DNA of 64,000 nt from Colias croceus (taxonomy: Eukaryota > Arthropoda > Insecta > Lepidoptera > Pieridae), in contig NC_059546.1 in assembly GCF_905220415.1 (NCBI RefSeq), forward strand, positions 2,170,001 through 2,234,000, written 5' to 3'. The notes beneath the pieces are model-generated. The model was not told where the DNA came from, did no database searches, and saw only the letters and a program-made list of their open reading frames with translations. A program made the translations under genes and the position numbers. This document shows positions 34,746 to 44,937 of the stretch, in pieces. Within the stretch, counting starts at the first letter, position 1. Every line of letters starts with the position of its first letter.

Positions 34746-35250
34746 ACAAGGCATGGCTATGGCACATATAGACCGCACGTCGGCTGTTTAACATCAATTG
34801 GCTCGCTGTCCGCTGATCCGTGATCGTCTCTTCGAACAATGTAAGCCCGTATATATTATATTACTCTATGAATGTAAGCGATCGACTGACAACTAACCGA
34901 TTGGAGGGGAGGTTAAGTTATCAGGCGGTAGATTATAAATACCAGAAAACCTTGTCGATAGAAATGTACTATGTATGATTTTAAAATTTGTAACACGAAT
35001 CTATTTCTTTTTTCCTCGGAGAGTCACTGCAAAGGAATTATTTTTATATATAAAACTTAATATAAATATATTATATATAATTTATATTTTTATGAATCAT
35101 GAAATCATCGGTTCACCCAGTGAAAAGTGGTGAGGTAACGGAACAAACAAAAAATTCAGTTGAATTGAGAATTTCGTCCTATAATGGTGTCGGTTAAAAA
35201 TGTTGCTATAGGTTTATGTCAGTTTTGAGTTTCCTACGATTTTATATATA

Positions 35251-35452
35251 ACTAGCTGCTTCGCGCGGTTTCACCCCCGTGGCTCCACCCCTGTTGGTCG
35301 TAGCGTGATCATATATAGTCTATAACCTTCCTCGATAAATGGGCTATCCAACACCGAAAGAATTTTTCAAATCGGACCAGTAGTTCCCGAGATTAGCGCG
35401 TTCAAACAAACAAACAAACTCTTCAGCTTTATAATATTAGTATAGATATGTA
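35251..35452 (-). repeat. SINE-like repeat, family S1 (reverse copy)
   Basis: ACTAGCTGCTTCGCGCGG ... CGATAAATGGGCTATCC ... TATAATATTAGTATAGATA. Immediately left of the 35456-36267 element. Confidence 0.85.
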
Positions 35453-35455
35453 TAG

Positions 35456-36267
35456 TAGGCCGGAGGATACAGACACAAAATTTTGGGTCATTTGTAACAG
35501 GATGGCGGTTCCACAGGGGTCTTAGTACGCAATGACAAAAAGAAAAATGATTGTCAAAACGCTGGTACCGGCGGACTAGTCGCGTGTGCGTTAGTCGAAC
35601 TCGTCGGATAAATTACGGAAGTCAAACGATCTGTAACACAAAAATTTTAGGATTTACCGATAGCCCATAAAAAGGTAGTAGGGTAGTGTCATGCCATACT
35701 TTTCCGGTGTGACTTAACTTAAACGTGTCGAATAAATAAGTTTTTCAAGCACTTTGCCCCCTACTAGAAGTATGGAAAATATAATAATGGTCACATTTTA
35801 TCAAATACTTTCCAAAAATCCAAATGTAATACTGGTATAAATCGTTAAGCGAAAAAAAATTGCTGATTTTCGGTGGTATGGCGACCATTTGGAACTGTCT
35901 GATAAGTATGGCATGGCGATTTTCGTACATGGCTACTGGCCGATGATTACATGTGCAAAAATTAGCCTTGTACAAATGGTTGATTTTTTTTTAAATCAAT
36001 GCATTCACGTCGATATTGTGGGCTGTAAATCACACCGGAAAAGTATGGCATGACACTACCGCCTACTTCTTTTTTATGGGCTATCGGTAAATCCTTTTTG
36101 ACTTTCGTAATTTATCCGACGAGTTCGACTAACGCCCACGCGACTAGTCCGCCGGTACCACTGTTCTGACCATAATTTTTCTTTTTATCATTGCGTACTA
36201 AGACCCCTGTGGAACCGCCATCCTGTTACAAATGACCCAAAATTTTGTGTCAGTATCTCCCGGCCTA
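35456..36267. mobile_element. 812-bp element with about 240-bp inverted ends
   Basis: TAGGCCGG at the left, CCGGCCTA at the right, with TAG directly outside each (35453-35455 and 36268-36270). The arms pair over about 240 bp: ACACAAAATTTTGGGTCATT, GATGGCGGTTCCACAGGGGT, CGGACTAGTCGCG, AGCCCATAAAAA, TGTCATGCCATACTTTTCC. The central 300 bp is unique and has no transposase. The arms would form a very long hairpin if transcribed. Confidence 0.85.
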
Positions 36268-36270
36268 TAG

Positions 36271-38298
36271 TACTTATATGAATTGTTTTGGACACTTAAA
36301 ATTTACGATAGAACAGCAATTAATCTTTTTTAAGAAAATATTCAAGGCACAGGGAAAGTCTGGTTACTGTTTTATTATAGGTCCTATGTGTTTTCTGATA
36401 ATATTTTACTGTCAAAAATTATCGAACCTGGATAATATTCAATGACGCCTTTCAAAAACAAAACTAATTTACAAACAGATTTTTATATCTTTACATACCT
36501 ATTTTTAACTTTCATTTCATGAACTGCTCATGTAAATACCTATTACAATCCGGTTTAATTTAACAAAACATTCAATTCGGTGAATTTTAGCGTTATTTTG
36601 CAAAAAAAACCGCACGTACAGTCCCCCGTCCGAGTTGAACTGACACCGTCAAATTTCGTCGAAAATATGCAATAGAGGTGAGGTTTTATGTGGGTTTTAT
36701 TATAAATTCTAGTTTTTTCTTGATATTTAAACGATAATAATGAAAATTGGAAAAACAAACTATACAAATTGTTACAAATATCATAACATATTTTTTGGTA
36801 TAAATTTCATGTATAAATATGTAGCCGTTTTCCTAACAAAATGTGTTTTATGTTCAAAAAGGGGTTGATTTGTATGTATTTTTTTATGAGTAGGCCGTTT
36901 TAAAATGAAAATTAAACAATATACTTTGTTAATTATATCCTTGAGTATCACATATATTTTTTTTAAGACAATCGTACCAACAGTTTTCTCAACAAAATTC
37001 AATATGTATAAGGTGTTTTTCGGTTTTGACCATAGTGATTACCTTAATTCTAAAACAAATTCGTATCCTGCAGTTGTCTGACTCTGTCTGTCCGGGCCTC
37101 CGGGCTATGTATGCTTAGATCTTTCAATCTGCGTATAAATTGTTAATATACTTAATACAGCTGTTGTTCGCTATATAATTAAGCATGTGAAACCCTAGCT
37201 CGCTTGAAAATTTATAAACTTTGCTACCTTCACCTAAAATTGTCTATGATCACTCTCTAAAAGGCATGTAGTTGACACAAACAACATAAAATAGTAACGA
37301 CGCACGTCAGTATTTATGGTAAAAATACTTCAGAAGTGTCAAAATAACTCTCTCGATGCCAAATAACTGTTGTTTTACAATGTTTATTGTTAATTTTTCT
37401 CCGCGTAAAGCGTCGAGATCGAGTTTTTCGCGTATTATGACTACGTAGTTAATTACACCACCGGTTAAGCAAAGTGAATGTGCATTAAGTGTTCTGTAAT
37501 CATTGTATATTGTTAAAACGTAGGAATGTCAAATTGTTAATCGCTGTTTTGTGTTTGTTTTTCTCCATAAAATGGGTTAATGTTGATAATATATAGTGTT
37601 AATTGTTTGGTTTATTGTTATAGTGCATTATAATCTATCGTGTTATCAATATGTAAGTGAAAAAAGTGATAGTGTTATTATGTGTTGAGGTTAGTTTTTG
37701 TTCCCGCTTTTACCAAATTTTGGGGTTTTATACCCCGTACCAGTCGGCAGTTTGGTGAGTAATAGCAAGTAAGTTTTACGCTAAAGGAATTCCAAAAGTA
37801 TCTCACACTTTAAAAGTCGTTTGAAGTATTTATTTCACTTAAAAAAGTTTTTGTTTTGATTCATTTTCAAGTATATAAAGGTAGATGATACCTTCAATAT
37901 AGTTGGCCTATACGTTGTTTCTCATTTAAACATAGCGATTGCAAGCCATACCATGATTATACAATGTTTCTGTCATGGTTTTATTTAGTAGTTTCGGTCA
38001 ACTATTTAAAAGTATTGTAAGTTGAAATTAAAACACTTTTATATTGACTCAAGAGTCATATCACTTTGTGAATCGTTTCAAAAGGTAAGAAATTAGATAA
38101 TTACTCCTTATCTTAAGCTATTCAATTTTAAAACATTGATATTTCTAATGTTGTCGGCAAAGTATCATTATTTAGAATATGTTTAAACTTTAAGTATAAT
38201 GTTTCTGAGTTATGTTTGATAAACTGCTTATACAATTATAGTATAAGTGAAAAAAAAAAAGAAAGTGTGCTATAAATGGTATTCAGTATTATGACAGG
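36271..38298. other. Non-coding stretch upstream of the T-arm hairpin array
   Basis: No coding exon of recognisable type. About 37390-37700 is less AT-rich with some CpG (CTCCGCGTAAAGCGTCGAG) and looks like an untranslated leader, with a GTTAGT possible donor near 37691. I can see no firm promoter motif. Confidence 0.4.
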
Positions 38299-38634
38299 AC
38301 ATTTACAAGGTTCGATCCCCGGTAAATGTTTAATATTATTGTTTAGTTGTATAATATTGTTCAAGTACATTCATTTGAAGAAAATAATGATGAAAATTGG
38401 TTTTGTTGAATGAATGAATGAATAAAGGATTTAGTTTTATACCAAGTTCGATTCTTGGGTAAAATTGCCTTCAATACAATGTAGTATAATGTTTTAAAGT
38501 TTCAAATGAAAAATTATGTTGGGTTCAATTCCCAAGTTATGATTTATAATATATGGTATTATAATTTAATGAAAATTTTGTTTGCCAGGTTCGAATCCTG
38601 GAAGTAACTGCTTTAAAAATAATAAAAGAAGGTA

Positions 38635-38896
38635 GTAGGTTCGATTCCTACAAAAAGTATGTTCTATTAAGTTCTATATTACTTTTTGCTGGGTTCAAGC
38701 CCCGGTTAAAGTTTCGATGTAATACTTGGTTACAGTGGCTTCTCTAGAAATAATTAAAGTAGGTAGTAGGTTCGATTCCTACAAAAAAAATGTATTTAGT
38801 TTAATATAATTACTTTAACCGGGTTCAAGCCCCGGTTAAAGTTTTGACGTAATACTCGGTTATGGCGTTAATCTATGACCATCACAGAAAAGTCCT
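38635..38896 (+). repeat. 131-bp tandem duplication inside the T-arm array
   Basis: GGTAGTAGGTTCGATTCCTA at 38631 recurs at 38762, and GGGTTCAAGCCCCGGTTAAA at 38691 recurs at 38821. Each unit carries two hairpins. The second copy has changed TTTTTGCT to TTTAACC before its second hairpin, lengthening that stem to 12 bp. Confidence 0.85.
38812..38842 (+). other. 12-bp perfect stem hairpin with T-loop
   Basis: ACTTTAACCGGG pairs perfectly with CCCGGTTAAAGT around the loop TTCAAGC. It is the most stable hairpin in the array. Confidence 0.85.
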
Positions 38897-39118
38897 GGGT
38901 TCAATTCCCAGTAAAGGCTAACAAACAAATATTGGTCATTGTCACACAGGAGGATACAATCTTGTTGGGTTCAAATCCCAGCTTGTTAAGTATTAAGAGA
39001 AAAGAAATGCAACAGGTTCGATTCCTGTTAAAACAAAGTGTTTTAAGTTTTTCTAGGATTTATATGAAGTCTTCATAGTTTGACCAGGTTCGAAGCCTGG
39101 TGACATTTCATCTATTTC

Positions 39119-39210
39119 TAGCAATAGAAATGTTTATCAGAAGAATATCAATTGTTATAAGTTTAGGGTTCGATTCCCAAATTATAATTGATAAGAAACA
39201 TTTTTTATTG
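39119..39210 (+). other. Long imperfect hairpin capped by a T-arm
   Basis: TAGGG-TTCGATT-CCCAA (39164-39180) is extended by TATCAATTGTTATAA against TTATAATTGATA, and further out AGAAATGTTTATCA against TGATAAGAAACATTT. About 90 nt folds back with the T-loop at the tip. Confidence 0.75.
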
Positions 39211-39340
39211 AATGTATACTAGGTTCAATTCCTGGTAAAATAAAAAAAATATATGTCCTAGCATAGTGGGTTCAAATCCTAATTGGAAATATGTAACATA
39301 GCGAGTAATAAATTGGATTGGTAGCAGGTTCAATTCCTGA

Positions 39341-40139
39341 TGATCAAAGTGTATGTGTGTGTTGTGCAAGGTAAAGATGTATTGATAAGAAAACCTTAAT
39401 TGGCAGGAATTAAGTACGTTTAGTTTAAGATATTCATATAATTTACTTAGTTTTATTAAATATGAAAGTATTTTTTGAGTAATAGATATTTTATAACATT
39501 TCACAGAGATAAAATGATATGAATTTTTATATGGTGTCAAAATAAAAGTAATTGATTAACAGGATGGTTATTTAGACAGCTTTTTTATACATATAGCCCA
39601 ACATAATATTACATTGAGGATATCATTCACCGCTTTTGGAATTTCTTGTTTTACTAAATTGTTTCAAAGAAACCATAGTGCCATTACTTTTTTTGCGTAT
39701 TCGTAAAAAATAAAAAATGTTAAACAAAAAAATTTTAAGAAAATTTACAGGGACAAAGAGTACTGGAGGAAAATAAGTTCTGTTTTTTATTTATAAACCT
39801 TCAATTAACATTTACATTCAAATCCCTAAAATCTACAAAGAGATATTGTAAAAAATGATGTTTTTTGTACTTGTGTTTTATTTCAACCCCGACTCCTGAA
39901 AAAAAAAAAACAAATAAAGAATTACGGGATTGTGTATCATTTATTTTCCCTTCCCCATTCCTTACCTTCTATCATTAAATTTTAAAGTATGTTTTTTGTA
40001 TTTAAAGACTGACAAAAAGCATTCTTAAATTTTTTGAAGTATGCACCATGAAGCTTAATATGCTCATATTGCATACTTCTAAAGGCATAAGGTAAAGGTA
40101 TTCGGTACAAAAGGTAATAATATTCGGTTTTGCTCACAG
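39341..40139. other. Non-coding, leads into the first FLYWCH acceptor
   Basis: AT-rich, no gene. Ends with the acceptor TTTTGCTCACAG (40128-40139). Confidence 0.5.
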
Positions 40140-40429
40140 TGCCTGCACAGTTCATAGCTGGTCGGACGGGGGCTGGGCTTCTCATCCTCAATGGCTTCAC
40201 GTTTTACATGAAGAATCATCAAGCGCACGGCAAGAAACAGTGGTACTGCTCATCCAGAGACGTCCACGGCTGCAGAGCTGACGTCATAACCTATAAAGGC
40301 TATGATGGCAGAGACTACATATCCATATTCAGAGGACGACACATACACTACCCCCCACGACTCCGACAGTGCCACGACGGAAGGTTCATTCGCGAAAAAG
40401 ACTTCAGTCGAATACACAAATCGTTGTAA
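40140..40429 (+). CDS. mod(mdg4): mod(mdg4) alternative 3' exon 1, FLYWCH domain
   Basis: Terminal coding exon: acceptor GCTCACAG ends at 40139; two bases complete a split codon, then 95 codons to TAA. PAQFIAGRTGAGLLILNG leads into the FLYWCH core FTFYMKNHQ, KQWYCSSRDVHGCRADV (two zinc-binding Cys) and GRHIHYPP (two His), then a basic tail (IREKDFSRIHKSL). FLYWCH fingers in mod(mdg4) proteins give isoform-specific protein/DNA contacts at chromatin, behind a shared BTB domain encoded elsewhere. AATAAA lies at 40483-40488, only 54 nt after the stop. Variation from its neighbours: longer Cys-His spacing. The exon has no start codon of its own and depends on cis- or trans-splicing to the common exons. 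Confidence 0.85.
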
Positions 40430-40841
40430 CACAGATATTGTTATGTATATTATAATTTTATTTTATAGTAATCATGTGATGTAATAAATGTACTTATTGA
40501 TGTTTATACAATGACAAGTCTTACAGATGTTTCTGATAGGGACCTGCTAGTTTAGATCGTTTAATATTTTGAATTTAATTTTTTTAGAATATATTATTCT
40601 CGTATATGTGGACGTTTTATTTGTATACGAGTTATAGCAATTTACAAATAGATTTCTATTTTATTTTAATCGTTTGGTTTTATTATTCCTGCATTCCTAT
40701 CCTATCCATCCTGGTAACATTTTGAACAAAAAAAGCTATAAAAGTCACAAAAATTTGATGATAAAATATTTTTGTGACTATGTCTTATGAGTATTTAATG
40801 CTAAAAAGAAGAGTTCGCATTACAACAAGGTTTTGTTTCAG
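40430..40841. other. Exon 1 3' UTR and spacer
   Basis: AATAAA at 40483. Then AT-rich DNA up to the exon 2 acceptor TTTTGTTTCAG (40831-40841). Confidence 0.6.
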
Positions 40842-41077
40842 ATTCAGAGATATACTATCTCCCCTCGCACCGGACCGGTAGCATGGTGCTCATTTTCAAA
40901 GAGAACAAGTACTGGATAAATAACCGTTACCAGAACACGATAAACTGGACCTGCAGAGACAGGAAGCGGCTAGGGTGTAACAGCTGCGTCCAGACCACGG
41001 TCGAAGGCCGCTACATCAAACACAAGGGCTTCCATAATCACGAAGATAACTACACCAAGTATAACTTCAACGACTGA
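40842..41077 (+). CDS. mod(mdg4): mod(mdg4) alternative 3' exon 2, short FLYWCH domain
   Basis: After acceptor TTTTGTTTCAG, the phase-1 frame gives SEIYYLPSHRTGSMVLIFKE, then YWINNRYQNTINWTCRDRKR, LGCNSCVQTTVEG and GFHNHEDN, ending in TGA. It keeps W-T-C, a second Cys (an extra Cys lies three residues later) and H-x-H. It is the most divergent exon in the set: the usual G-[YF]-[TS]-[FY] strand is replaced by ENKYWI and the tail is acidic. AATAAA at 41359-41364. I am sure of the exon structure and fairly sure of the family, because phase, acceptor and Cys/His pattern all agree. Confidence 0.78.
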
Positions 41078-42387
41078 TGCGATGCTTCGTCGTCGCAAAT
41101 GCCAATTAACACGTCGGTAGAAACTGTAGCTACTGGAAACATTTTAGCAGAGGAATCCTTTGCATAATGAAACTGCTAATGACAAAACTGTGACGTCTTC
41201 ATTTTTTCATACTACCCTCTTCTCTAAGGCGTTTTGCAGAATATACGTTTGCTGTACGTTCCCATATTTCTAGACTGTTTGTACCGTATATTTTTGAGAA
41301 TTTCATAAAAGTAGTATAAAGCCTTTAGTAAATGTGTGTTATAGATATTAATGGAAGCAATAAATAACTAGGTGTCGTTCTCCAGATTGAATTGATAGGT
41401 TTTAACTGTGTTGTTTGAAATGTATATTGTATCGTTCTTGCCATATTACCAAGGCTTACAATTATTGAGTTTGTAGTATAGAAATACGCATAATACGCTC
41501 TCGTGAGTCCTATCCTAAGGTGTAGTATTTATTTGAATAATGGGCAATAATTTGTATGAAGGTAAAAGACAGTTCTTAATCTCTCACGCGTCCTACTAAT
41601 ATATATAACTTTGGCTGTAAAGAATTTCTACAGGGAAGCTTATACTTGATTAACAGATGTGGAATGTTGTTAAAAAGTTTTATTTTGCTCAAACAAAGCA
41701 TTTATTTTCCCTTTCTGGCAGAAAATTCATTCCAAACCTCTAAACTTAATTGATTAATAATTGGTTTTTAGCACTGTATGTATATTTAGATTAAAAAAAA
41801 GTATAGTTGAGTATAACTATTGCTTAAATTAATTTTGTTTATTAAGCATGAACTAGGTATATAAACATTAGGGCAAGTGACCATGTCTTTAGCTTTGATT
41901 CTATCACTTCCTATATATGTTCTATGTTTTTATTTAATCTTACCTACTTATCTGAGCGTGATGAATTATTTATTCTTAGGTTAAAGTGCCAGTTTCAGCT
42001 CTCTTGCTGTTTTTTATTATGTACTTATGTAGAGAAGAATCACAATCTTATTTCGACTTTTCCTTGTTTGTAAGATTCTTAAGAGAAATGTAGATATCGT
42101 ATATATAATATTCCCAAGCACTACGCTCAAATGTACTTATTGTAGAGTAAATTATAGTATAGAGTTAATATAGTTTAACTTACTTTGCTAGTCATCCCAC
42201 TTTTGATGTATATCATCCTGTGCCAAATTGAATCTAAAATTATATAACTTTCTATATTTCGAGTCTTATTGTTATATCGGTCATGAATAAACACGTTAGA
42301 AATTCCTTTTTGTTATTTTTTCATTTAGTTTACGACATTTTTCAACGCACATTTAAACATTCAATTTTAATTTTACTTTAATTATAT
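41078..42387. other. 3' UTR of exon 2 and non-coding spacer
   Basis: AATAAA at 41359 and a second GAATAAACACG at about 42285. No coding exon seen. Confidence 0.55.
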
Positions 42388-43837
42388 AGGGGGAACTCCC
42401 CTAACGCTGGACGGCTCCTAGTGCCGGACACTCGAACTATTTAAGCCGGTATAAACCTGCTCGATTCGAAATGCAAGTGAAAGGATATATAGTTAGCAAC
42501 AGGATCGCGCCTTGGCTCGCCAGTGACGAGCGAGGCCACTACAGGAGCAGGCGCTAACAAACAAGCAAACAAAAATACTTTATTGTTCACCAAAATTGTT
42601 GAACTTAGAAGTAACGAAAAGAATAAATAAAATAAAACAAAAGTTGAGCACAACAGGCGCTAGTTGTATTTGGCGAAAAATCACGGCATCGCGTAAAATT
42701 CTAGGTAAGCTATTCTGTCGCATTTACTTATGCATTTACATTGCAATGGTATTTAAAAATAAAAGTAGAACTTTATTACTAACTATCTGGAGACTGTTAT
42801 AATATTATCAGACTTTTTAAACAATTTTGTTAGGTAGTAGGTACCACTTAATGTACGAATTAGTCTGTCCCTTAGCACCGGACGGCAAACATATTGATAT
42901 TTCTTGTCAGAATTTACGTTATTTAGTTATTCTAATTCTTAAATTTTGTTTTAGAGTATAGAAAAACAAAGAGAATTGAAATTGAAAAGAAGAAAAGAAA
43001 AAGATCGTGGAAGAGCTTACGAACTGCTATGAATAAGGTTTTGTCTAAAGAACTTAGTATACGGCAAGCTGCAATGCGATTTAATATCCCAAAAAGCACT
43101 TTACATGACAAAATAATTCGTAAAAAAAAGGCGTTAAATGAAGGCGAAGAAATAAAGATGGAACCAAAGTTGGGTAGGTTCGCTAACATCTTCTGCCGCT
43201 CATGAAAAATGAGTTTCTGAAGTTAGCCTAGGACTTAGCTGAAGACATGAAGATCCCTCATCTATCCAACAAAAAGAAAGGCAGTGCTGGTAAGCAGTTT
43301 TACCACGATTTCATGAAAATAGATTCACTAAGATCACCGGAATCGATTAGCATGATGCGTGCCGTTGACTTTAACAAACCACAAGTGGATCTATTTTACG
43401 ACAATGTTGAACGGCTGAGGACACATTACATACCCTCAAGAATTTATAACTGTGATGAAACTGGCGTCAGTTGCGTGCAAAAGTACCTAAAAGTTGCTCC
43501 TGAGTACCTAGACGACACAATAACAACATTAGCTACGTTAAAAATATGTTTAAAAAATAGTAATTTTTAAGCCAATAGCTGAATTCAAATACACTGGAAT
43601 CTATCCATTTGACAAACATGTATTTTATAAGCTTGACAAGTTTTGGTCCATAACTTATCATCGTTGCTAGACGCAGAACAAAAATGAGGAGTAGCTCGAA
43701 AAAGAAAATGTGAACGTAGTAAGTGAAATTTTAATGCAATCACCATACAAAAAACTGGCAGAAAAAATGAAAATGAATGAATTTTTTGTTTTATTTACAA
43801 AAAACCATAGGTGTCCGGCACTAGGAGACTTCCCCCT
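42388..43837 (+). mobile_element. Internally deleted pogo-like DNA transposon
   Basis: Inverted ends: AGGGGGAACTCCCCTAACGC with CTCCTAGTGCCGGACACT at the left, and GTGTCCGGCACTAGGAG then TTCCCCCT at the right. Coding remnants follow in order. There is a pipsqueak-type HTH (SIRQAAMRFNIPKSTLHDK, about 43053-43115), then a linker and the start of a DDE domain (RIYNCDETGVSCVQK, about 43438-43485). The frame then jumps to a C-terminal-type piece (FKYTGIYPFDKHVFYKL, about 43585). The middle of the catalytic domain is missing and frames are broken, so it is non-autonomous. An unrelated repeat with TACTTTATTGTTCACC lies at 42470-42600. Target duplication ambiguous (AT or TA). Confidence 0.8.
43247..43570 (+). 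pseudogene. pogo-like transposase fragment
   Basis: 107 codons. FNKPQVDLFYDNVERLRTHY and RIYNCDETGVSCVQK match the region around the first catalytic Asp of DDE_1/pogo transposases. The frame then runs out (ATLATLKICLKN, stop) where the second Asp should follow. The upstream HTH frame (43000-43204) is separated by stops. Confidence 0.8.
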
Positions 43838-43966
43838 ATTTCATATTTTCAATCTGTTAACTAAAACAAACAATCGTTTCTTAAAGAATCCTCAGAAAAA
43901 CAACCAGTTACAATAATTTAAAGCCTCTGCTCTAAATAATAAAGCAATGTAAACTGTGTATTTCAG

Positions 43967-44262
43967 TTCGTTTTATCAACAGCATAAGAGGAAAGTCGCT
44001 AGTGCTGGTTAACAACTATACGTTCGCGAAACATTATCCCGTCAAGGAAGGTTATAGGTGGAAGTGTTCGAGCCAATACTCCAAGGCTTGTCCTGCGCAT
44101 CTCACGATTAGTAACGCGGGAGAACTGATCAGAAAGAATGAAGATCATACGCATTACCCGCCAAATTTTGTCATGAATGGCAACACTTTTGTGCGGCTAC
44201 CAGGAAGTTCGTTTCTTAAAGATGAACAGTATATTCCTGAAAAGGACAACTGGTTAGGTTAA
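43967..44262 (+). CDS. mod(mdg4): mod(mdg4) alternative 3' exon 3, FLYWCH domain
   Basis: Acceptor GTGTATTTCAG ends at 43966. Phase-1 frame: RFINSIRGKSLVLVNNYTF, AKHYPVKEGYRWKCSSQYSK, ACPAHLTISNAG, EDHTHYPP, and a 28-residue tail ending in EKDNWLG, then TAA. R-F-I after the junction matches the K-F-I start shared by most exons. Both Cys and both His of the finger are present. AATAAA at 44528-44533. The pogo-like element ends only 130 bp before this acceptor, so it sits in the upstream intron without touching the splice site. Confidence 0.88.
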
Positions 44263-44683
44263 CTTAAAAGCGGTATTCTTGCGACCGGTTTCTGAATTGA
44301 GTATTTGACGGAGAGATCGTCTCAAATCATACTTTAATATTTTCTTGTATATGACGTAAGCTTTTTAAAACATTAACAAAATCAATTCTTAATTCAGAAA
44401 CCGGCTGTTAATATTTTAATACAATTTATGATCTCTAAATAGTAATGTGATGTAAATAGTTCTAAATCTTGGGAATTTTGCTCAGTGTCAAATTAGTCGA
44501 AATTTATTGAAATTATTGTGAATATTTAATAAAAACAAAAGTGTAACATTATGTTCACAGCAACCTTTCTTCGTGGTTTTATCATTACTCTTTTGAAGGC
44601 ATCAGCCATTGTTGGTAATAAGTAATTGATGGAGAAAATACTCTTTCGTCGTCGTATTTTTTTAACGAGAGTGTTGCTTTTAG

Positions 44684-44937
44684 TACTCATGGTGAAGGGT
44701 CGGAACGGGAAGAACCTGCTCATGCTGAATGGTTACACGTACTATCAGCATAAGCTGCTGCGTGATGGCTTCAGATGGAGTTGCACCCAGATGGGATCCA
44801 GGTCCTGCAGGGGTTTCCTGCATGTGTCTGCCGATATTCCGGTGGTTCGTGCTCACATTGAGCACACGCACCCGCCGTATGCGACCTACTCTCTGCATAA
44901 CGTGAAGAAGAATTTGTCGAATGTAAGTAGTTTATGA
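44684..44937 (+). CDS. mod(mdg4): mod(mdg4) alternative 3' exon 4, FLYWCH domain
   Basis: Acceptor TGTTGCTTTTAG ends at 44683. Frame: LMVKGRNGKNLLMLNGYTYY, QHKLLRDGFRWSCTQMGSRS, CRGFLHVSADI, EHTHPPYAT, then NVKKNLSNVSSL and TGA. Finger residues complete. Unlike the others, a strong 5' splice site (AAT-GTAAGT, 44920-44928) lies 15 nt before the stop. A good acceptor, TTTTTGTTGCAG, ends at 45319. If used, the tail would be replaced by 11 codons ending at TAG 45353-45355. AATAAA at 45640-45645 suits the longer form. No canonical signal is seen nearer than that. Confidence 0.87.

Larger units (their letters stand above)
38299..39340 (+). repeat. Array of 16 tRNA T-arm-like hairpins (GTTCNANNC / B-box motifs)
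   Basis: Sixteen same-strand motifs of form stem-TTCRANN-stem. The 17-nt arms start at 38442, 38519, 38585, 38635, 38689, 38766, 38819, 38895, 38965, 39012, 39084, 39164, 39219, 39266 and 39324; the first is inside 38299-38329. All match GTTCNANNC and most match the pol III B-box GGTTCRANNCC. Stems vary but stay paired: CCAAG/CTTGG, TTGGG/CCCAA, CCAGG/CCTGG, GTAGG/CCTAC, CTGGG/CCCAG, ACAGG/CCTGT. A box, anticodon arm and acceptor stem are absent. Spacing is 47-136 nt. The array ends 0.8 kb before the first FLYWCH acceptor and has the same orientation. It could be a TFIIIC-binding cluster in DNA, or an RNA substrate for T-arm modifying enzymes. Function unknown. Confidence 0.9.

Noticed and set aside
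37390..37700. 5' leader exon of mod(mdg4) with donor GTTAGT
   Set aside because: Only composition and a weak donor support it. A TCAGT initiator near 37307 has no matching downstream element. Kept as a possibility in a finding, not as a feature call.
38875..39078. Open frame inside the T-arm array
   Set aside because: Created by the hairpin words (SWVQFPVK, LGSNPSLL come from CTGGGTTCAATTCCC-like arms). No protein motif.
38299..39340. CRISPR-like array or cluster of real tRNA genes
   Set aside because: Spacing is irregular, the shared part is only the 17-nt T arm, and stems differ in sequence. No A box, anticodon arm or acceptor stem accompanies the motifs; an attempted cloverleaf around 38919-38988 gave an unpaired anticodon region. 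CRISPR is not expected in an animal nuclear genome.
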